Position numbers and translations under genes: made by a program
Assembly: GCF_016127315.1 (NCBI RefSeq)
Contig: NZ_CP065997.1
Location: 2,542,001-2,606,000 of the forward strand
Reading direction: 5' to 3'
Source of the DNA: Achromobacter deleyi
GTDB lineage: Bacteria; Pseudomonadota; Gammaproteobacteria; Burkholderiales; Burkholderiaceae_B
DNA length: 64,000 bases
The notes under the pieces: generated by a model
Database searches by the model: none
Seen by the model: only the letters and a program-made list of their open reading frames with translations
What the model was told of the DNA's origin: nothing
In this document: one piece after another, positions 1 through 7,945 of the stretch
Numbering within the stretch: the stretch's first letter is position 1
Layout of the letters: every line of letters starts with the position of its first letter

Positions 1-457
1 GGTTGTAGCCCTGGAAGCCGTCGGCGTAGCCCTTGACGGCGAACGGCACCGCGCCGGCGATGTTCACGGCGAAGGCGGTGGGGCCGGTGGAGAAGCCGCC
101 CACGTGCAGGCGGCCCGAGCGCATGGCCTCGATCTCGGCGGCGTTGCTCTGCACCTGGTAGAACACCACGCGCTTGCCGGTGCATTCCGACAGGTGCTTG
201 GTGAACGGCTTGAAGATGTCTTCATACACCGCCGGGTCTTCCACCGGGGTGTAGGTGAACACCAGCGTAGACGGCGTCTTGAGCTTGGCCGGATCGGTGG
301 GCGTGTCGGCCACCAGGTCCTTGTTGGCGTCGCAGTACATCTGGTCCAGGTCGCCCCGGTTCGGGCAGGTGTCGGCGGCGTGGGCTGTGGATGCCCCGAA
401 CGCTCCGAACGCGAGCGCGGCCAGCGAGGCCGCTTGCAGGTGACGCAATGCGCGCAT
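1..457 (-). CDS. phnD: Phosphate/phosphonate-type ABC transporter substrate-binding protein, 3' end outside window
   Basis: Periplasmic binding protein of the PhnD family, which captures phosphonate, phosphite or phosphate for an ABC importer. About 152 codons are visible. A signal peptide occupies roughly residues 1-27 and ends in AHA before ADTCPNRGD. The segment with TLVFTYTPVEDPAVYEDIFK and the following lines up with the usual start of the mature PhnD fold, and SGRLHVGGFSTGPTAFA resembles the ligand-loop region of the family. The ATG at 457 has an AGGAGA ribosome site about 7 bases upstream. The gene follows the IclR gene on the same strand after 211 bases, so it may have its own promoter. 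The permease and ATPase partners would lie to the left of the window and cannot be checked. Confidence 0.8.
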   Translation of the reverse strand, partial: MRALRHLQAASLAALAFGAFGASTAHAADTCPNRGDLDQMYCDANKDLVADTPTDPAKLKTPSTLVFTYTPVEDPAVYEDIFKPFTKHLSECTGKRVVFYQVQSNAAEIEAMRSGRLHVGGFSTGPTAFAVNIAGAVPFAVKGYADGFQGYN

Positions 458-561
458 CGTATGTCTCCTCTTATAGGTCTGAATATGACTGGTAACTGAA
501 TTCAAACATACAAGCGGGGGGCCGACACTTGGGAAAGTCCCTGCCTTTTTTTTCGGGTTTT

Positions 562-590
562 GTTCGTTTTGTTCGCTTCAGGTTCGTTTT
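562..590. repeat. Three tandem GTTCG(T/C)TTT-type repeats upstream of phnD
   Basis: GTTCGTTTT at 562-570, GTTCGCTTC at 571-579 and GTTCGTTTT at 582-590 stand in tandem between the IclR gene and phnD, followed by GCGCGAAC. The position, upstream of phnD and downstream of a regulator gene, fits a binding site for a dimeric regulator such as the adjacent IclR protein. That link is inference; the repeats themselves are plain. Confidence 0.4.
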
Positions 591-668
591 TGCGCGAACG
601 GCGCGAGGGCCCCGTGGACGGATCGGCGGATCCGCCCGCAGGGCTCGCGGGTCAGGCGGGAGGCAGGG

Positions 669-1484
669 TCAGGCGCGGTAGCCCAGCTTGCGCGAGATTT
701 CCTGCGCGCAGGCCAGCAGGGGGCGGGCGATGGCGCCGTCCCAGGACACGTCGAACAGGCCGGTGGGGCCCAGGCTGGTCAGCCCCAGCACGATGTTGCC
801 GGTGTTGTCGAACACCGGCACCGACAGGGCGTCGACGCCGGGCAGCGGGTTGCCCAGGGCGCGCGCCATGCCGTGCACGCGGATGTCGGCCAGCTGCGCC
901 TCGATGTTGGCGCGGCTGGCCTTGCGCGGCGGCGGCACGCTGGCGATGACGGCGGTGTCGCCTTCCTCGCGGGCAATGTAGTGCTCGCTGACCTTGGGCG
1001 GCAGCCAGGCCGCGAACACCAGGCCGGTGGCGGTGTGCAGCATGGACATCACGGTGCCCTTGCGCATGTTCACGTGCACCGGGTAGCTGGCCTCGGTCAT
1101 GTGGATCATGGTGGGGCCGTGCGAGCCCAGCACCGCGATCCCCAGGGTGTGGCCGATCTCGGATTGCAGCTTGGCGATCTCGGGCATGGCGATGCGCACC
1201 GGATCCAGCCGCTGCAGGCTGACCAGTCCCATCTGCAGGGCGAACGGCCCCAGCTCGTACTGGCCGGTGATGCTGTCCTGCTGCACCAGGCCGACGCGGA
1301 TGAAGCTGACCAGGTAGGGGTGGGCCTTGGCCGAGGTCATGCCGGCGCCGGCGGCCAGGTCGCGCAGCGTCAACGGCTTGGCGGCGTCGACCAGCGCGGC
1401 CAGCAGCGGCACGCCGACTTCGATGGACTGGATGCTGCGGCGGCCGTCGTTGGCGGCGGGGGCGGAAGGTTTGGCGGTGGCCAC
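669..1484 (-). CDS. IclR-family transcriptional regulator
   Basis: 271 residues, the usual length for IclR proteins. An N-terminal winged helix-turn-helix (about residues 15-80, with LTLRDLAAGAGMTSAKAHPY as the recognition region) is followed by an effector-binding domain (about 95-265) containing GVDALSVPVFDNTGNIVLGL, typical of the family. The start is GTG at 1484, ten bases after the stop of the HAD phosphatase gene, with GAGG about nine bases upstream. The two genes are therefore probably co-transcribed. It may regulate phnD downstream, but the ligand is not evident. The family call is firm, the target is not known. Confidence 0.88.
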   Translation of the reverse strand: MATAKPSAPAANDGRRSIQSIEVGVPLLAALVDAAKPLTLRDLAAGAGMTSAKAHPYLVSFIRVGLVQQDSITGQYELGPFALQMGLVSLQRLDPVRIAMPEIAKLQSEIGHTLGIAVLGSHGPTMIHMTEASYPVHVNMRKGTVMSMLHTATGLVFAAWLPPKVSEHYIAREEGDTAVIASVPPPRKASRANIEAQLADIRVHGMARALGNPLPGVDALSVPVFDNTGNIVLGLTSLGPTGLFDVSWDGAIARPLLACAQEISRKLGYRA

Positions 1485-1494
1485 GGTGCGAGCC

Positions 1495-2301
1495 TCAGGT
1501 AGTGACGGCGCGGGCGGCCAGCAGGCGGTCGGCCATCTCGGTGAAGCCGGCGCCGCCGTGGAACGCGGCCACGTAGGCGGGGCGATGCGTCAGACGGTGC
1601 AGCTGCGACTGGATGTTGGCCACGCCGACCGAGACCGGGAAGTAGGCGAACATGGGCTCGTCGTTGGGCGAGTCGCCGATGAACAGGGTGCTGTCGAGCG
1701 CGCCGGCCACGTCCATGCCGAATTCGCGCTGGAACAGGGTGCGCGTCATGGTCAGCTTGTCGTAGTCGCCGAACCAGCCATTGACGTGGATCGAGCTGAC
1801 CTTGGCCTGGGCGCCGGCGTCTTCGAAGATGCGCACGATGCGGCCGATGTCGGCCTCGGGCAGGGGCGGCACGTCCTCGCAGAAGTCGATGGCCAGGTCG
1901 GCCACGCGGTAGTCCTGGTCGCTGGCGACGGCGGCGCCGGGCACCTCGGCCAGCACCCGGTCGCGGATGGCGTCCAGCTGCTTGCGGCTGGCCTGGCGCG
2001 AGGCCGCGTCGGTCCAGTAGTGCGTGACCATGCGGCGCGCCTGGCGGTCGTAGGCGTAGTAGAACGCGCCGTTCTCGCCGACCACCGCGCGCACCGGCCA
2101 CATGCGGGCGATGTGGTCGCACCAGCCGGCCGGGCGGCCGGTGATCGGCACCACCTGGATGCCGGCCTGTTCCAGGCGTTCCAGGGCGGCGTAGGCGTCG
2201 GCCGGCAGCCGGCCTTCGGTGGTCAGGGTGTCGTCGATGTCGGTGAGCACGACGCGGATCCCCGCCGCGACGGTCGAAGGCATGGCCGCAAGGGCTTGCA
2301 T
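1495..2301 (-). CDS. HAD-IIB (Cof-like) sugar-phosphatase family hydrolase
   Basis: 268-residue cytosolic phosphohydrolase. Motif I is DIDDTLT near residue 21 (nucleophile and acid/base aspartates), motif II is the threonine in ITGRP, the motif III lysine lies in DYDKLTM, and motif IV is GDSPNDEPM. A cap domain sits between motifs II and III, as in Cof, sucrose-phosphate phosphatase and mannosyl-3-phosphoglycerate phosphatase relatives. The ATG at 2301 is preceded by AAGGAA at good spacing; an internal ATG at 2283 is less well placed. The gene is followed after ten bases by the IclR gene. The substrate cannot be deduced. Confidence 0.82.
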   Translation of the reverse strand: MQALAAMPSTVAAGIRVVLTDIDDTLTTEGRLPADAYAALERLEQAGIQVVPITGRPAGWCDHIARMWPVRAVVGENGAFYYAYDRQARRMVTHYWTDAASRQASRKQLDAIRDRVLAEVPGAAVASDQDYRVADLAIDFCEDVPPLPEADIGRIVRIFEDAGAQAKVSSIHVNGWFGDYDKLTMTRTLFQREFGMDVAGALDSTLFIGDSPNDEPMFAYFPVSVGVANIQSQLHRLTHRPAYVAAFHGGAGFTEMADRLLAARAVTT

Positions 2302-2448
2302 GGCGTTTTTCCTTGGTTTTATGGGGTGTTCTCCGGCCGAAAGTTTAACCGGACGGCCCTGTTTGGGCGGGGGCGGCGCGGCCCGGTAGGGGATATGGCG
2401 CCAGGGGCGGTAAAATCCGGGCTTTCCCGCCTGGTTTGCGTGCCCGCC

Positions 2449-3624
2449 ATGTCCGTCCAGTTGTCCCCGTTGCCCGGCTCCGAGCCGGAATCCTTCGATA
2501 TCGCCTCGGTCGCCGAGATCATCGCCGAGCTGCGCGCCGGCCGCATCGTCATCCTGGTTGACGAGGAAGACCGTGAAAATGAAGGCGACCTCGTCATGGC
2601 CGCCGAATTCGTCACGCCCGAAGCCATCAACTTCATGGTCACCCACGGCCGCGGCCTGGTGTGCCTGACCCTGACCGAAGAGCGCTGCCGCCAGCTGGAC
2701 CTGCCCCTGATGGCGGCCCGCAACGGCACGCGATACGGCACCAATTTCACCCAGTCGATCGAGGCCGCCGAAGGCGTCGAGACCGGCATTTCGGCCGCCG
2801 ACCGCGCCCGCACCATCCAGGTGGCGGTGGCGCGCGACGCCAAGCCGTCCGACCTGGTCCAGCCCGGCCATATCTTCCCGGTACGCGCCGTGCCCGGCGG
2901 CGTGCTGGTGCGCGCCGGCCACACCGAGGCCGGCTGCGACCTGACCGCCATGGCCGGCCTGACCCCGGCCGCCGTGATCTGCGAGATCCTCAAGCCGGAC
3001 GGCACCATGGCGCGCCTGCCCGACCTGGTCGAATTCGCCCGCGAACACGGCCTGAAGATCGGCACCATCGCCGACCTGATCCAATACCGCAGCGAGCACG
3101 AATCCATCGTCAAGCGCGTCGGCAAGCGCAGCATGCAGACCGCCTGGGGCACGTTCGAGGCCGTGGCCTACGAAGACGCGGCCACCGGCTCGGCCCACCT
3201 GGCGCTGGTGCATGGTACCGTGACGCCTGACGTCGAGACCCTGGTGCGCGTGCACGAGCCGGCCTCGGTGCTGGACGTGCTGGATACCGGCGCCAGCCCG
3301 CACAGCTGGGGCGTGGCGCAGGCCCTGCAGACCATTTCGCAGGCGCCGGCCGGCGTGCTGGTGCTGATGAACTGCCAGTCCTCCACCGAACACCTGTTCG
3401 CGCAGATCGCCGGCTGGAACGACCCCAAGGCCAATGCCAACCCCGCCAACGCCGACCGTTTCGGCCTGCGCACCTACGGCATCGGCGCCCAGATCCTGCG
3501 CGACCTGAACGTGGGCCAGATGAGGCTGCTGGCCCGGCCGCGCAAGATGCCCAGCATGGCGGGCTTCTCGCTCACCATTACGGGTTACGATTGCGACCCT
3601 CTGAACACTCCCGCAACACACTGA
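2449..3624 (+). CDS. ribB: 3,4-dihydroxy-2-butanone 4-phosphate synthase with degenerate GTP cyclohydrolase II domain (RibBX type)
   Basis: 391 residues. Residues about 15-215 form the RibB domain, which converts ribulose 5-phosphate to 3,4-dihydroxy-2-butanone 4-phosphate plus formate for riboflavin synthesis; [16 protein letters not shown] carries the acidic metal/substrate residues and [14 protein letters not shown] the conserved His-Thr-Glu segment. The C-terminal half aligns with GTP cyclohydrolase II, but the zinc cysteines of the SRCDCG region are absent, so that half should be catalytically dead. This is the RibBX arrangement known from Proteobacteria. ATG 2449 is chosen because family homology begins there. 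ribH follows after ten bases. No FMN riboswitch was found in the 147-base leader. Confidence 0.92.
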   Translation: MSVQLSPLPGSEPESFDIASVAEIIAELRAGRIVILVDEEDRENEGDLVMAAEFVTPEAINFMVTHGRGLVCLTLTEERCRQLDLPLMAARNGTRYGTNFTQSIEAAEGVETGISAADRARTIQVAVARDAKPSDLVQPGHIFPVRAVPGGVLVRAGHTEAGCDLTAMAGLTPAAVICEILKPDGTMARLPDLVEFAREHGLKIGTIADLIQYRSEHESIVKRVGKRSMQTAWGTFEAVAYEDAATGSAHLALVHGTVTPDVETLVRVHEPASVLDVLDTGASPHSWGVAQALQTISQAPAGVLVLMNCQSSTEHLFAQIAGWNDPKANANPANADRFGLRTYGIGAQILRDLNVGQMRLLARPRKMPSMAGFSLTITGYDCDPLNTPATH

Positions 3625-3634
3625 AGGCCGACAC

Positions 3635-4165
3635 ATGAACCCTTACATCCTTACCCCCGACCTGAACGGCGAAGGGCTGCACATCGGCATCGTACGCGCC
3701 CGCTTCAACGAAGAGATCGGCCAGGCCGAGCTCGAAGCGTGCCTGAAGGAACTGGCCGAACTCGGCGTGGACGAGCGCGACGTGATGGTCGCCACCGTGC
3801 CCGGCGCCCTGGAACTGGGCGTGGCCCTGTCGCACATGGCCGAGACGTTCGAGTTCGACGCCCTGATCGCGCTGGGCGCGGTCATCCGCGGCGAGACCTA
3901 TCACTTTGAAGTGGTCAGCAATGAAATGGCCACTGCTATCACCCGCATCTCCCTCGAGACCGGCATCCCGGTCGCCAACGGCGTGCTGACCGTGGACACC
4001 GACGAGCAGGCGCAAGCCCGCGCCGCCGGCAAGGGCCGCGACTGCGCGCAGGTGGCCGTTGAAATGGCCAACCTGGTGGCGGCCCTGGAGCCCGAGGAAG
4101 AAGACGAAGACGACGAAGACGAGGACGAAGATTTTGACGACGAAGAAGACGACGACCAGCGCTGA
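3635..4165 (+). CDS. ribH: 6,7-dimethyl-8-ribityllumazine synthase with long acidic tail
   Basis: 176 residues; condenses 5-amino-6-ribitylaminouracil with dihydroxybutanone phosphate, the penultimate step of riboflavin synthesis, in the cytosol. Family features include [15 protein letters not shown] (substrate loop), [12 protein letters not shown], and [17 protein letters not shown] with the catalytic histidine. The core ends near residue 150, after which about 25 residues are almost all Glu and Asp. This tail is far more acidic than in most lumazine synthases. It follows ribBX by ten bases and overlaps the start of nusB by about 32 bases. Confidence 0.95.
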   Translation: MNPYILTPDLNGEGLHIGIVRARFNEEIGQAELEACLKELAELGVDERDVMVATVPGALELGVALSHMAETFEFDALIALGAVIRGETYHFEVVSNEMATAITRISLETGIPVANGVLTVDTDEQAQARAAGKGRDCAQVAVEMANLVAALEPEEEDEDDEDEDEDFDDEEDDDQR

Positions 4166-4625
4166 TAGCGCGGCGCAAGCCCGCGCCAACGCCCGCAGCG
4201 CGCGCCGCCGTGCGCGCGAATTCGCGCTGCAGGGCGTGTACGCGTGGCTGCTGCGCGGTGGCGAAGGCACGCAGGACGCCGGCGAGATCGACGCCCACCT
4301 GCGCGACACCGAGGAATTCTCCGAGGCCGACGCGCAATGGTTCAAGACCTTGCTGCATGGCGTCCTGCGCGAGGCGCCCGCGCTGCGCGAGCGTTTCACG
4401 CCCTACGTCGACCGCCCGCTGGCCGAGCTGTCGCCGGTCGAGCATGGCATCCTGCTGATCGGCAGCTTCGAACTGATCCATCATGTCGAAGTGCCGTACA
4501 AGGTCGCCATCAACGAAGCCGTGGAACTGGCCAAGTCGTTCGGCGGCACCGATGGCTTCAAGTTCGTCAACGGCGTGCTCGACAAGCTGGCTGCGGACGT
4601 GCGGGCGCACGAGATCAAAAAATAG
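4134..4625 (+). CDS. nusB: Transcription antitermination protein NusB
   Basis: About 163 residues; binds boxA RNA with NusE in antitermination complexes. Residues about 18-160 show the NusB fold: [20 protein letters not shown] at the N-terminus, then [18 protein letters not shown] and [20 protein letters not shown], with [10 protein letters not shown] near the end. There is no ATG at the expected place. The best start is TTG at 4134, with GAGGA about eight bases upstream, inside the coding sequence of the acidic RibH tail. The same purine-rich DNA thus encodes Glu/Asp in RibH and Lys/Thr in NusB. A further TTG at 4059 would add 25 unlikely residues. Translational coupling to ribH is likely. 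Confidence 0.88.
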   Translation: MTTKKTTTSADSAAQARANARSARRRAREFALQGVYAWLLRGGEGTQDAGEIDAHLRDTEEFSEADAQWFKTLLHGVLREAPALRERFTPYVDRPLAELSPVEHGILLIGSFELIHHVEVPYKVAINEAVELAKSFGGTDGFKFVNGVLDKLAADVRAHEIKK

Positions 4626-4626
4626 G

Positions 4627-4669
4627 CCCCCCCCCCCCGAAGCGCTGCGCGCTTCCCCCCCAAGGGGGC
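4627..4669. repeat. REP-like palindromic element with a 12-base C tract
   Basis: Immediately after nusB a run of twelve C (4627-4638) leads into GAAGCGC-TGC-GCGCTTC (4639-4655), a perfect 7-bp inverted repeat, then CCCCCC-AA-GGGGG (to 4668), which can form a second stem. C-run/GAAGCGC/GCGCTTC/C-run/GGGGG elements of this build recur between genes in betaproteobacterial genomes. Here it could act as nusB 3' processing or termination structure. Its dispersed nature is from general knowledge; only one copy was noticed in this window. Confidence 0.6.
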
Positions 4670-4747
4670 GCCGCTGCGGACCGGCGGAGCCCGGATCCGC
4701 GCGGCCCGGGTCTGGAGGGCCTATTTCATTTGGGGAGCCCATTTTTT

Positions 4748-4791
4748 GGGGTGAGCTTCCTGGGGCAAGCTTCCTATTGGGGTGAGCTTTC
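4748..4791. repeat. Three imperfect 13-bp repeats in the nusB-thiL spacer
   Basis: GGGGTGAGCTTCC (4748-4760), GGGGCAAGCTTCC (4762-4774) and GGGGTGAGCTTTC (4779-4791) lie in direct orientation, separated by one and four bases. A related GGGGAGCCC occurs just before them. They are noncoding and lie between the REP-like element and the thiL start. No function is evident; they may be decayed satellite copies or a protein-binding array. Confidence 0.5.
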
Positions 4792-4878
4792 CCTCGTTCC
4801 TTTGGCGATTCTCCCTTTGGAGCGGGGCTCCTGTTTGGGAGTCAATTCCGGCGCATGGCGCCGGACTGCGGAGTTGTC

Positions 4879-5844
4879 GTGGCGTCCGAATTCGATCTGA
4901 TCGCGCGCTATTTCACGCGCTCCGCCCCGGCGGGCCTGCTGGGCGTGGGGGACGACTGCGCGTTGTTTCCCGTGCCGCCCGGCGAGCAGGTGGCCACCAG
5001 CACCGATCTGCTGCTGGAAGGCCGGCATTTCTTTCCCGATGTCGATCCGAAGGCGCTGGGGCACAAGGCCCTGGCGGTGAACCTGTCGGACCTGGCCGCC
5101 ATGGGCGCGCGGCCCATCGGTTGCGTGCTGGGGCTGGCGTTGCCGCGGCTGGACGAGCCATGGCTGGCGGCGTTTGCCGACGGGTTTCATGCGCTGGCGG
5201 CGGTCCATGGCTGCCCGCTGATCGGCGGCGACACTACCCGCAGCGCCCATGACCTGGCCATCAGCGTGACCGTGTTCGGCGCCGTGCCGGCGGGCGCCGC
5301 GCTGCGCCGCGACGGCGCGCGCACGGGCGACGACATCTGGGTGTCCGGCGAACTGGGCGCGGCCGACGTGGCCTACCGCCTGCTCGACGGGCAGTACCCG
5401 GCCGACGCGGCGAGGCTGGCCGCGACCCGCGGCGCGCTGGAATGGCCCGCGCCGCAGGTGGCGCTGGGCCTGGCGCTGCGTGGCATCGCGCACGCCGCCA
5501 TCGATATTTCCGACGGGCTGTTGCAGGACCTGGGCCACATCCTGGCGGCCAGCCGGGTGGGCGCGTCGCTGCATGAAGACCGCATGCCCGTGGCGGCCGC
5601 GCTGGCCGGCATGCCCGCCGAGCAGGTGCGCCGCGCCGTGCTGGGCGGCGGCGACGTCTATCAGCTTTGCTTCACCGCGCCGGCCGACCGCCGCGACGCC
5701 GTGCGGGCCGCCGCGCAGGCGGTGGGCGCGCGCGTGACCCAGGTGGGCAGCGTCGTGGCGCAGTCGGGATTGGCGGTGCTGGACGCCGCGGGGCAGCCGC
5801 TGGCCCGCTTGCCTGCCGGCTTCGACCATTTTCCCGCGGCCTGA
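4879..5844 (+). CDS. thiL: Thiamine-monophosphate kinase
   Basis: About 321 residues; phosphorylates thiamine monophosphate to thiamine diphosphate using ATP. Family signatures in order: SEFDLIARYF at the start, GVGDDCALF (metal/ATP Asp pair), STDLLLEGRHFF, HKALAVNLSDLAAMGARP, GGDTTRS, and DISDGLLQDLGH. GTG at 4879 is preferred over ATG at 4855 because the canonical beginning (M/V)ASEFDLI starts there and GCGGAG lies five bases upstream. The usual C-terminal GGEDYEL(L/C)F motif reads GGGDVYQLCF here, an unusual replacement of conserved acidic residues. The spacer from nusB is 253 bases of repeats, so thiL probably has its own promoter. Confidence 0.9.
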   Translation: MASEFDLIARYFTRSAPAGLLGVGDDCALFPVPPGEQVATSTDLLLEGRHFFPDVDPKALGHKALAVNLSDLAAMGARPIGCVLGLALPRLDEPWLAAFADGFHALAAVHGCPLIGGDTTRSAHDLAISVTVFGAVPAGAALRRDGARTGDDIWVSGELGAADVAYRLLDGQYPADAARLAATRGALEWPAPQVALGLALRGIAHAAIDISDGLLQDLGHILAASRVGASLHEDRMPVAAALAGMPAEQVRRAVLGGGDVYQLCFTAPADRRDAVRAAAQAVGARVTQVGSVVAQSGLAVLDAAGQPLARLPAGFDHFPAA

Positions 5845-5853
5845 GCGGCCGCC

Positions 5854-5879
5854 GGTTTGGCGGCGAGCGCCGCCAAACC
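5854..5879 (+). terminator. Perfect 11-bp stem-loop after thiL
   Basis: GGTTTGGCGGC and GCCGCCAAACC are perfectly complementary around a GAGC loop, ten bases after the thiL stop. No U-tract follows, so this is a transcript-end or RNA-stabilising hairpin rather than a textbook intrinsic terminator. Confidence 0.55.
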
Positions 5880-5950
5880 CTGCCACAATCGCTGCCATAC
5901 GCGCCGCCAACAACAGCGCCATTCCCCCAGCCATCACCGGGCCCTCATCC

Positions 5951-6487
5951 ATGCCGTCCTCTTCCCCCCATTCCCCGTCGATGCGCGAACGCTCGCGCGC
6001 GGTCTATCCCTCGCTGTCCTGGGTCTGCCGCGATCCCGGCCGGCTGATCGCCTTCGGCCTGGGCAGCGGCCTGATCCGGCCCGCCTCGGGCACCTGGGGC
6101 ACGCTGCTGGCCTGGATCATCTGGGTCGCGGCCGCGCCGGCCGCCTCCGACCTGGCCATCGGCATCTTCCTGGCGCTGGCCTTCCTGTACGGCTGCTGGG
6201 CCTGCGACCGCGTCGGCCGCGAACTCCAGCAGCCCGATCATGTCGGAATGGTGTGGGACGAGATGGTGGCGTTCTGGCTGGTGCTGTGGCTGACGCCGGC
6301 CGGCTGGCTGTCGCAGACGCTGGCGTTCGTGCTGTTCCGCGCGTTCGACATCGTCAAGCCGCCGCCCATCAAGTTCTTCGATGCCCGCCTGAAAGGCGGT
6401 TTCGGGGTAATGTGGGACGATATCGTCGCGGCCGGATACGCCTTGCTGATCATGGCGCTGGCCGTGCGCACAGGAGTCTTGGGATGA
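5951..6487 (+). CDS. pgpA: Phosphatidylglycerophosphatase A
   Basis: 178-residue inner-membrane enzyme that dephosphorylates phosphatidylglycerophosphate to phosphatidylglycerol. Family features: GLGSGLIRPASGTWGTLLAW near residues 36-55, a hydrophobic segment about 62-82, the acidic HVGMVWDEMVAFW motif, then AFDIVKPPPIKFFDARLKGG with the conserved Phe-Asp and Lys-Pro-Pro residues, and a final transmembrane helix. The first 20 residues are a polar extension; ATG at 5987 is also possible. It overlaps cinA by four bases (ATGA), so the two are translationally coupled. Confidence 0.93.
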   Translation: MPSSSPHSPSMRERSRAVYPSLSWVCRDPGRLIAFGLGSGLIRPASGTWGTLLAWIIWVAAAPAASDLAIGIFLALAFLYGCWACDRVGRELQQPDHVGMVWDEMVAFWLVLWLTPAGWLSQTLAFVLFRAFDIVKPPPIKFFDARLKGGFGVMWDDIVAAGYALLIMALAVRTGVLG

Positions 6488-7050
6488 ACCAGCAACAGGA
6501 AAGCACGCGGTCCAATCTGTCGGCCGAACAACTGGCGCAAGCCACCGCCTATGGCCTGGCCGAACGGCTGGGCGACACGCTGCGGCGCCAGGGCCTGATC
6601 CTGGGCACGGCCGAGTCGTGCACCGGCGGCCTGCTGGCCGGCGCCGTCACCGCGGTGCCCGGTTCCAGCGAATGGTTCGACCGTGGTTTCATCACCTACA
6701 GCAACGACGCCAAGGTGGCCGAGCTGGACGTGTCGCCGGATGCCTTGCATCACTTCGGCGCGGTCAGCGAGCCGGTGGCGCTGGAAATGGCCAACGGCGT
6801 GCTGCTGGCGTCGCCGGCGGCGCAGGTGGCGGTGTCCACCACCGGCATCGCCGGCCCCGGCGGCGCCACGCCGGGCAAGCCGGTGGGCATGGTGTGCTTC
6901 GGCTTCGCGCAGCGAGTCGGCGACGGCATCAGCAGCCGCGCCGTCACCCACGTGTTCAGCGGCGACCGCGCGCAGGTGCGCAACGCCTCGGTCGAATTCG
7001 CGTTGCGCGGCTTGCTTGAACTGCTGGGAGCGCCGGTCAACCGGCGTTGA
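6484..7050 (+). CDS. CinA C-terminal domain protein, nicotinamide-nucleotide amidase
   Basis: 188 residues corresponding to the CinA C-terminal (PncC) domain alone, which deamidates NMN to nicotinic acid mononucleotide. Visible motifs are GTAESCTGGLLAGAVTAVPG (active-site serine region), FITYSNDAKVAEL, SEPVALEMANG and TTGIAGPGGATPGKPVG. No N-terminal molybdopterin-like domain is present, as is common in Proteobacteria. ATG at 6484 overlaps the pgpA stop. The gene converges on pyrF, with a strong hairpin between them. Confidence 0.9.
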   Translation: MNQQQESTRSNLSAEQLAQATAYGLAERLGDTLRRQGLILGTAESCTGGLLAGAVTAVPGSSEWFDRGFITYSNDAKVAELDVSPDALHHFGAVSEPVALEMANGVLLASPAAQVAVSTTGIAGPGGATPGKPVGMVCFGFAQRVGDGISSRAVTHVFSGDRAQVRNASVEFALRGLLELLGAPVNRR

Positions 7051-7088
7051 GACGGCCGCGCGCGATGGCGCGGTCGGGAAACACACAG

Positions 7089-7110
7089 GCGGGGGCCGGG
7101 CGGCCCCCGC
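7089..7110. terminator. GC-rich hairpin between convergent cinA-like gene and pyrF
   Basis: GCGGGGGCC and GGCCCCCGC form a perfect 9-bp stem around GGGC in the 69-base gap between the two stops. It could serve both strands; neither side has a clear U-tract. Confidence 0.55.
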
Positions 7111-7119
7111 AAGCGCGGG

Positions 7120-7938
7120 TCAGCGCACCGCGTTGATGGCGTCGCGCAGGCCGCGCGCGGCCGTGCCGGCGGCTTCGCGCCAGTCGTCGCCGCCGCTGGC
7201 GTAGATGATGGCGCGCGACGAGTTGATCATCATGCCGTTGCGCGCGGCGTTGGCGCCGGCGTTGACGGTGGCGGTGATGTCGCCGCCCTGGGCGCCGATG
7301 CCGGGCACCAGCAGCGGCACCGCGTCGCCGATGCGCTGGCGCACCGCGGCCAGCTCGTTCGGGAAGGTCGCGCCCACCACCAGGCCGCATTGGCCGTTGG
7401 CATTCCACTTGTCGGCCACCAGCCCCGCCACGTGCAGGTACAGGGGCTCGCCGTTATCCATCTTGAGGAACTGCAGGTCCGAACCGCCCGGGTTGGAGGT
7501 GCGGCACAGCACGATCACGCCGCGGTCGCGCCACGCCAGGTAGGGCTCGACCGAGTCCAGGCCCATGTAGGGGCTGACCGTCAGCGCGTGCGCCTGGTAG
7601 CGCTCGTAGGCTTCGCGGGCGTAGTTCTCGGCGGTGGAGCCGATGTCGCCGCGCTTGGCGTCCAGCACGATGGGCAGGTCGGGGTGCTTGTCGCGGATGT
7701 GCTGGCAAAGCGCTTCGAGCTGCTCTTCGGCGCGGTGCGCGGCGAAGTAGGCGATCTGCGGCTTGAAGCTGCAGGCGTACGGCGCGGTGGCGTCGACGAT
7801 GTCGCGGCAGAACTGGAAGATCGCGTCCGGCTTGTCCTGCAGTTCGCGCGGGAAGCGCTGCGGGTCGGGATCGAGCCCGACTTGCAGGAGCGAGTTGCTG
7901 GTGGTCCAGGCGTGTTCGAGTCTTTGGAGGAAATTCAT
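7120..7938 (-). CDS. pyrF: Orotidine 5'-phosphate decarboxylase (group 2)
   Basis: 272 residues; last step of UMP synthesis. This is the longer group 2 form found in betaproteobacteria and mycobacteria. [11 protein letters not shown] (residues about 20-30), [12 protein letters not shown], then the catalytic [19 protein letters not shown] with Asp-Lys-Asp residues, and [14 protein letters not shown]-terminal [12 protein letters not shown] binds the phosphate. ATG 7938 gives the expected length. It is separated by seven bases from the NADH dehydrogenase gene on the same strand and is probably co-transcribed with it. Confidence 0.95.
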   Translation of the reverse strand: MNFLQRLEHAWTTSNSLLQVGLDPDPQRFPRELQDKPDAIFQFCRDIVDATAPYACSFKPQIAYFAAHRAEEQLEALCQHIRDKHPDLPIVLDAKRGDIGSTAENYAREAYERYQAHALTVSPYMGLDSVEPYLAWRDRGVIVLCRTSNPGGSDLQFLKMDNGEPLYLHVAGLVADKWNANGQCGLVVGATFPNELAAVRQRIGDAVPLLVPGIGAQGGDITATVNAGANAARNGMMINSSRAIIYASGGDDWREAAGTAARGLRDAINAVR

Positions 7939-7945
7939 GGGGAGT

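Noticed and set aside
2302..2448. Possible FMN riboswitch before ribB
   Set aside because: None of the conserved RFN-element stems or its 5' and 3' boxes could be recognised in this leader.
1327..3624. A 765-codon open frame covering ribB
   Set aside because: Its first 374 codons run antisense to the HAD and IclR genes and have Gly/Ala/His-rich nonsense composition; only the part from 2449 is a protein family.
1495..3636. Long minus-strand frame joining the HAD phosphatase to sequence antisense to ribB
   Set aside because: The upstream part is a shadow of ribB; the HAD domain begins at 2301 with its own ribosome site.
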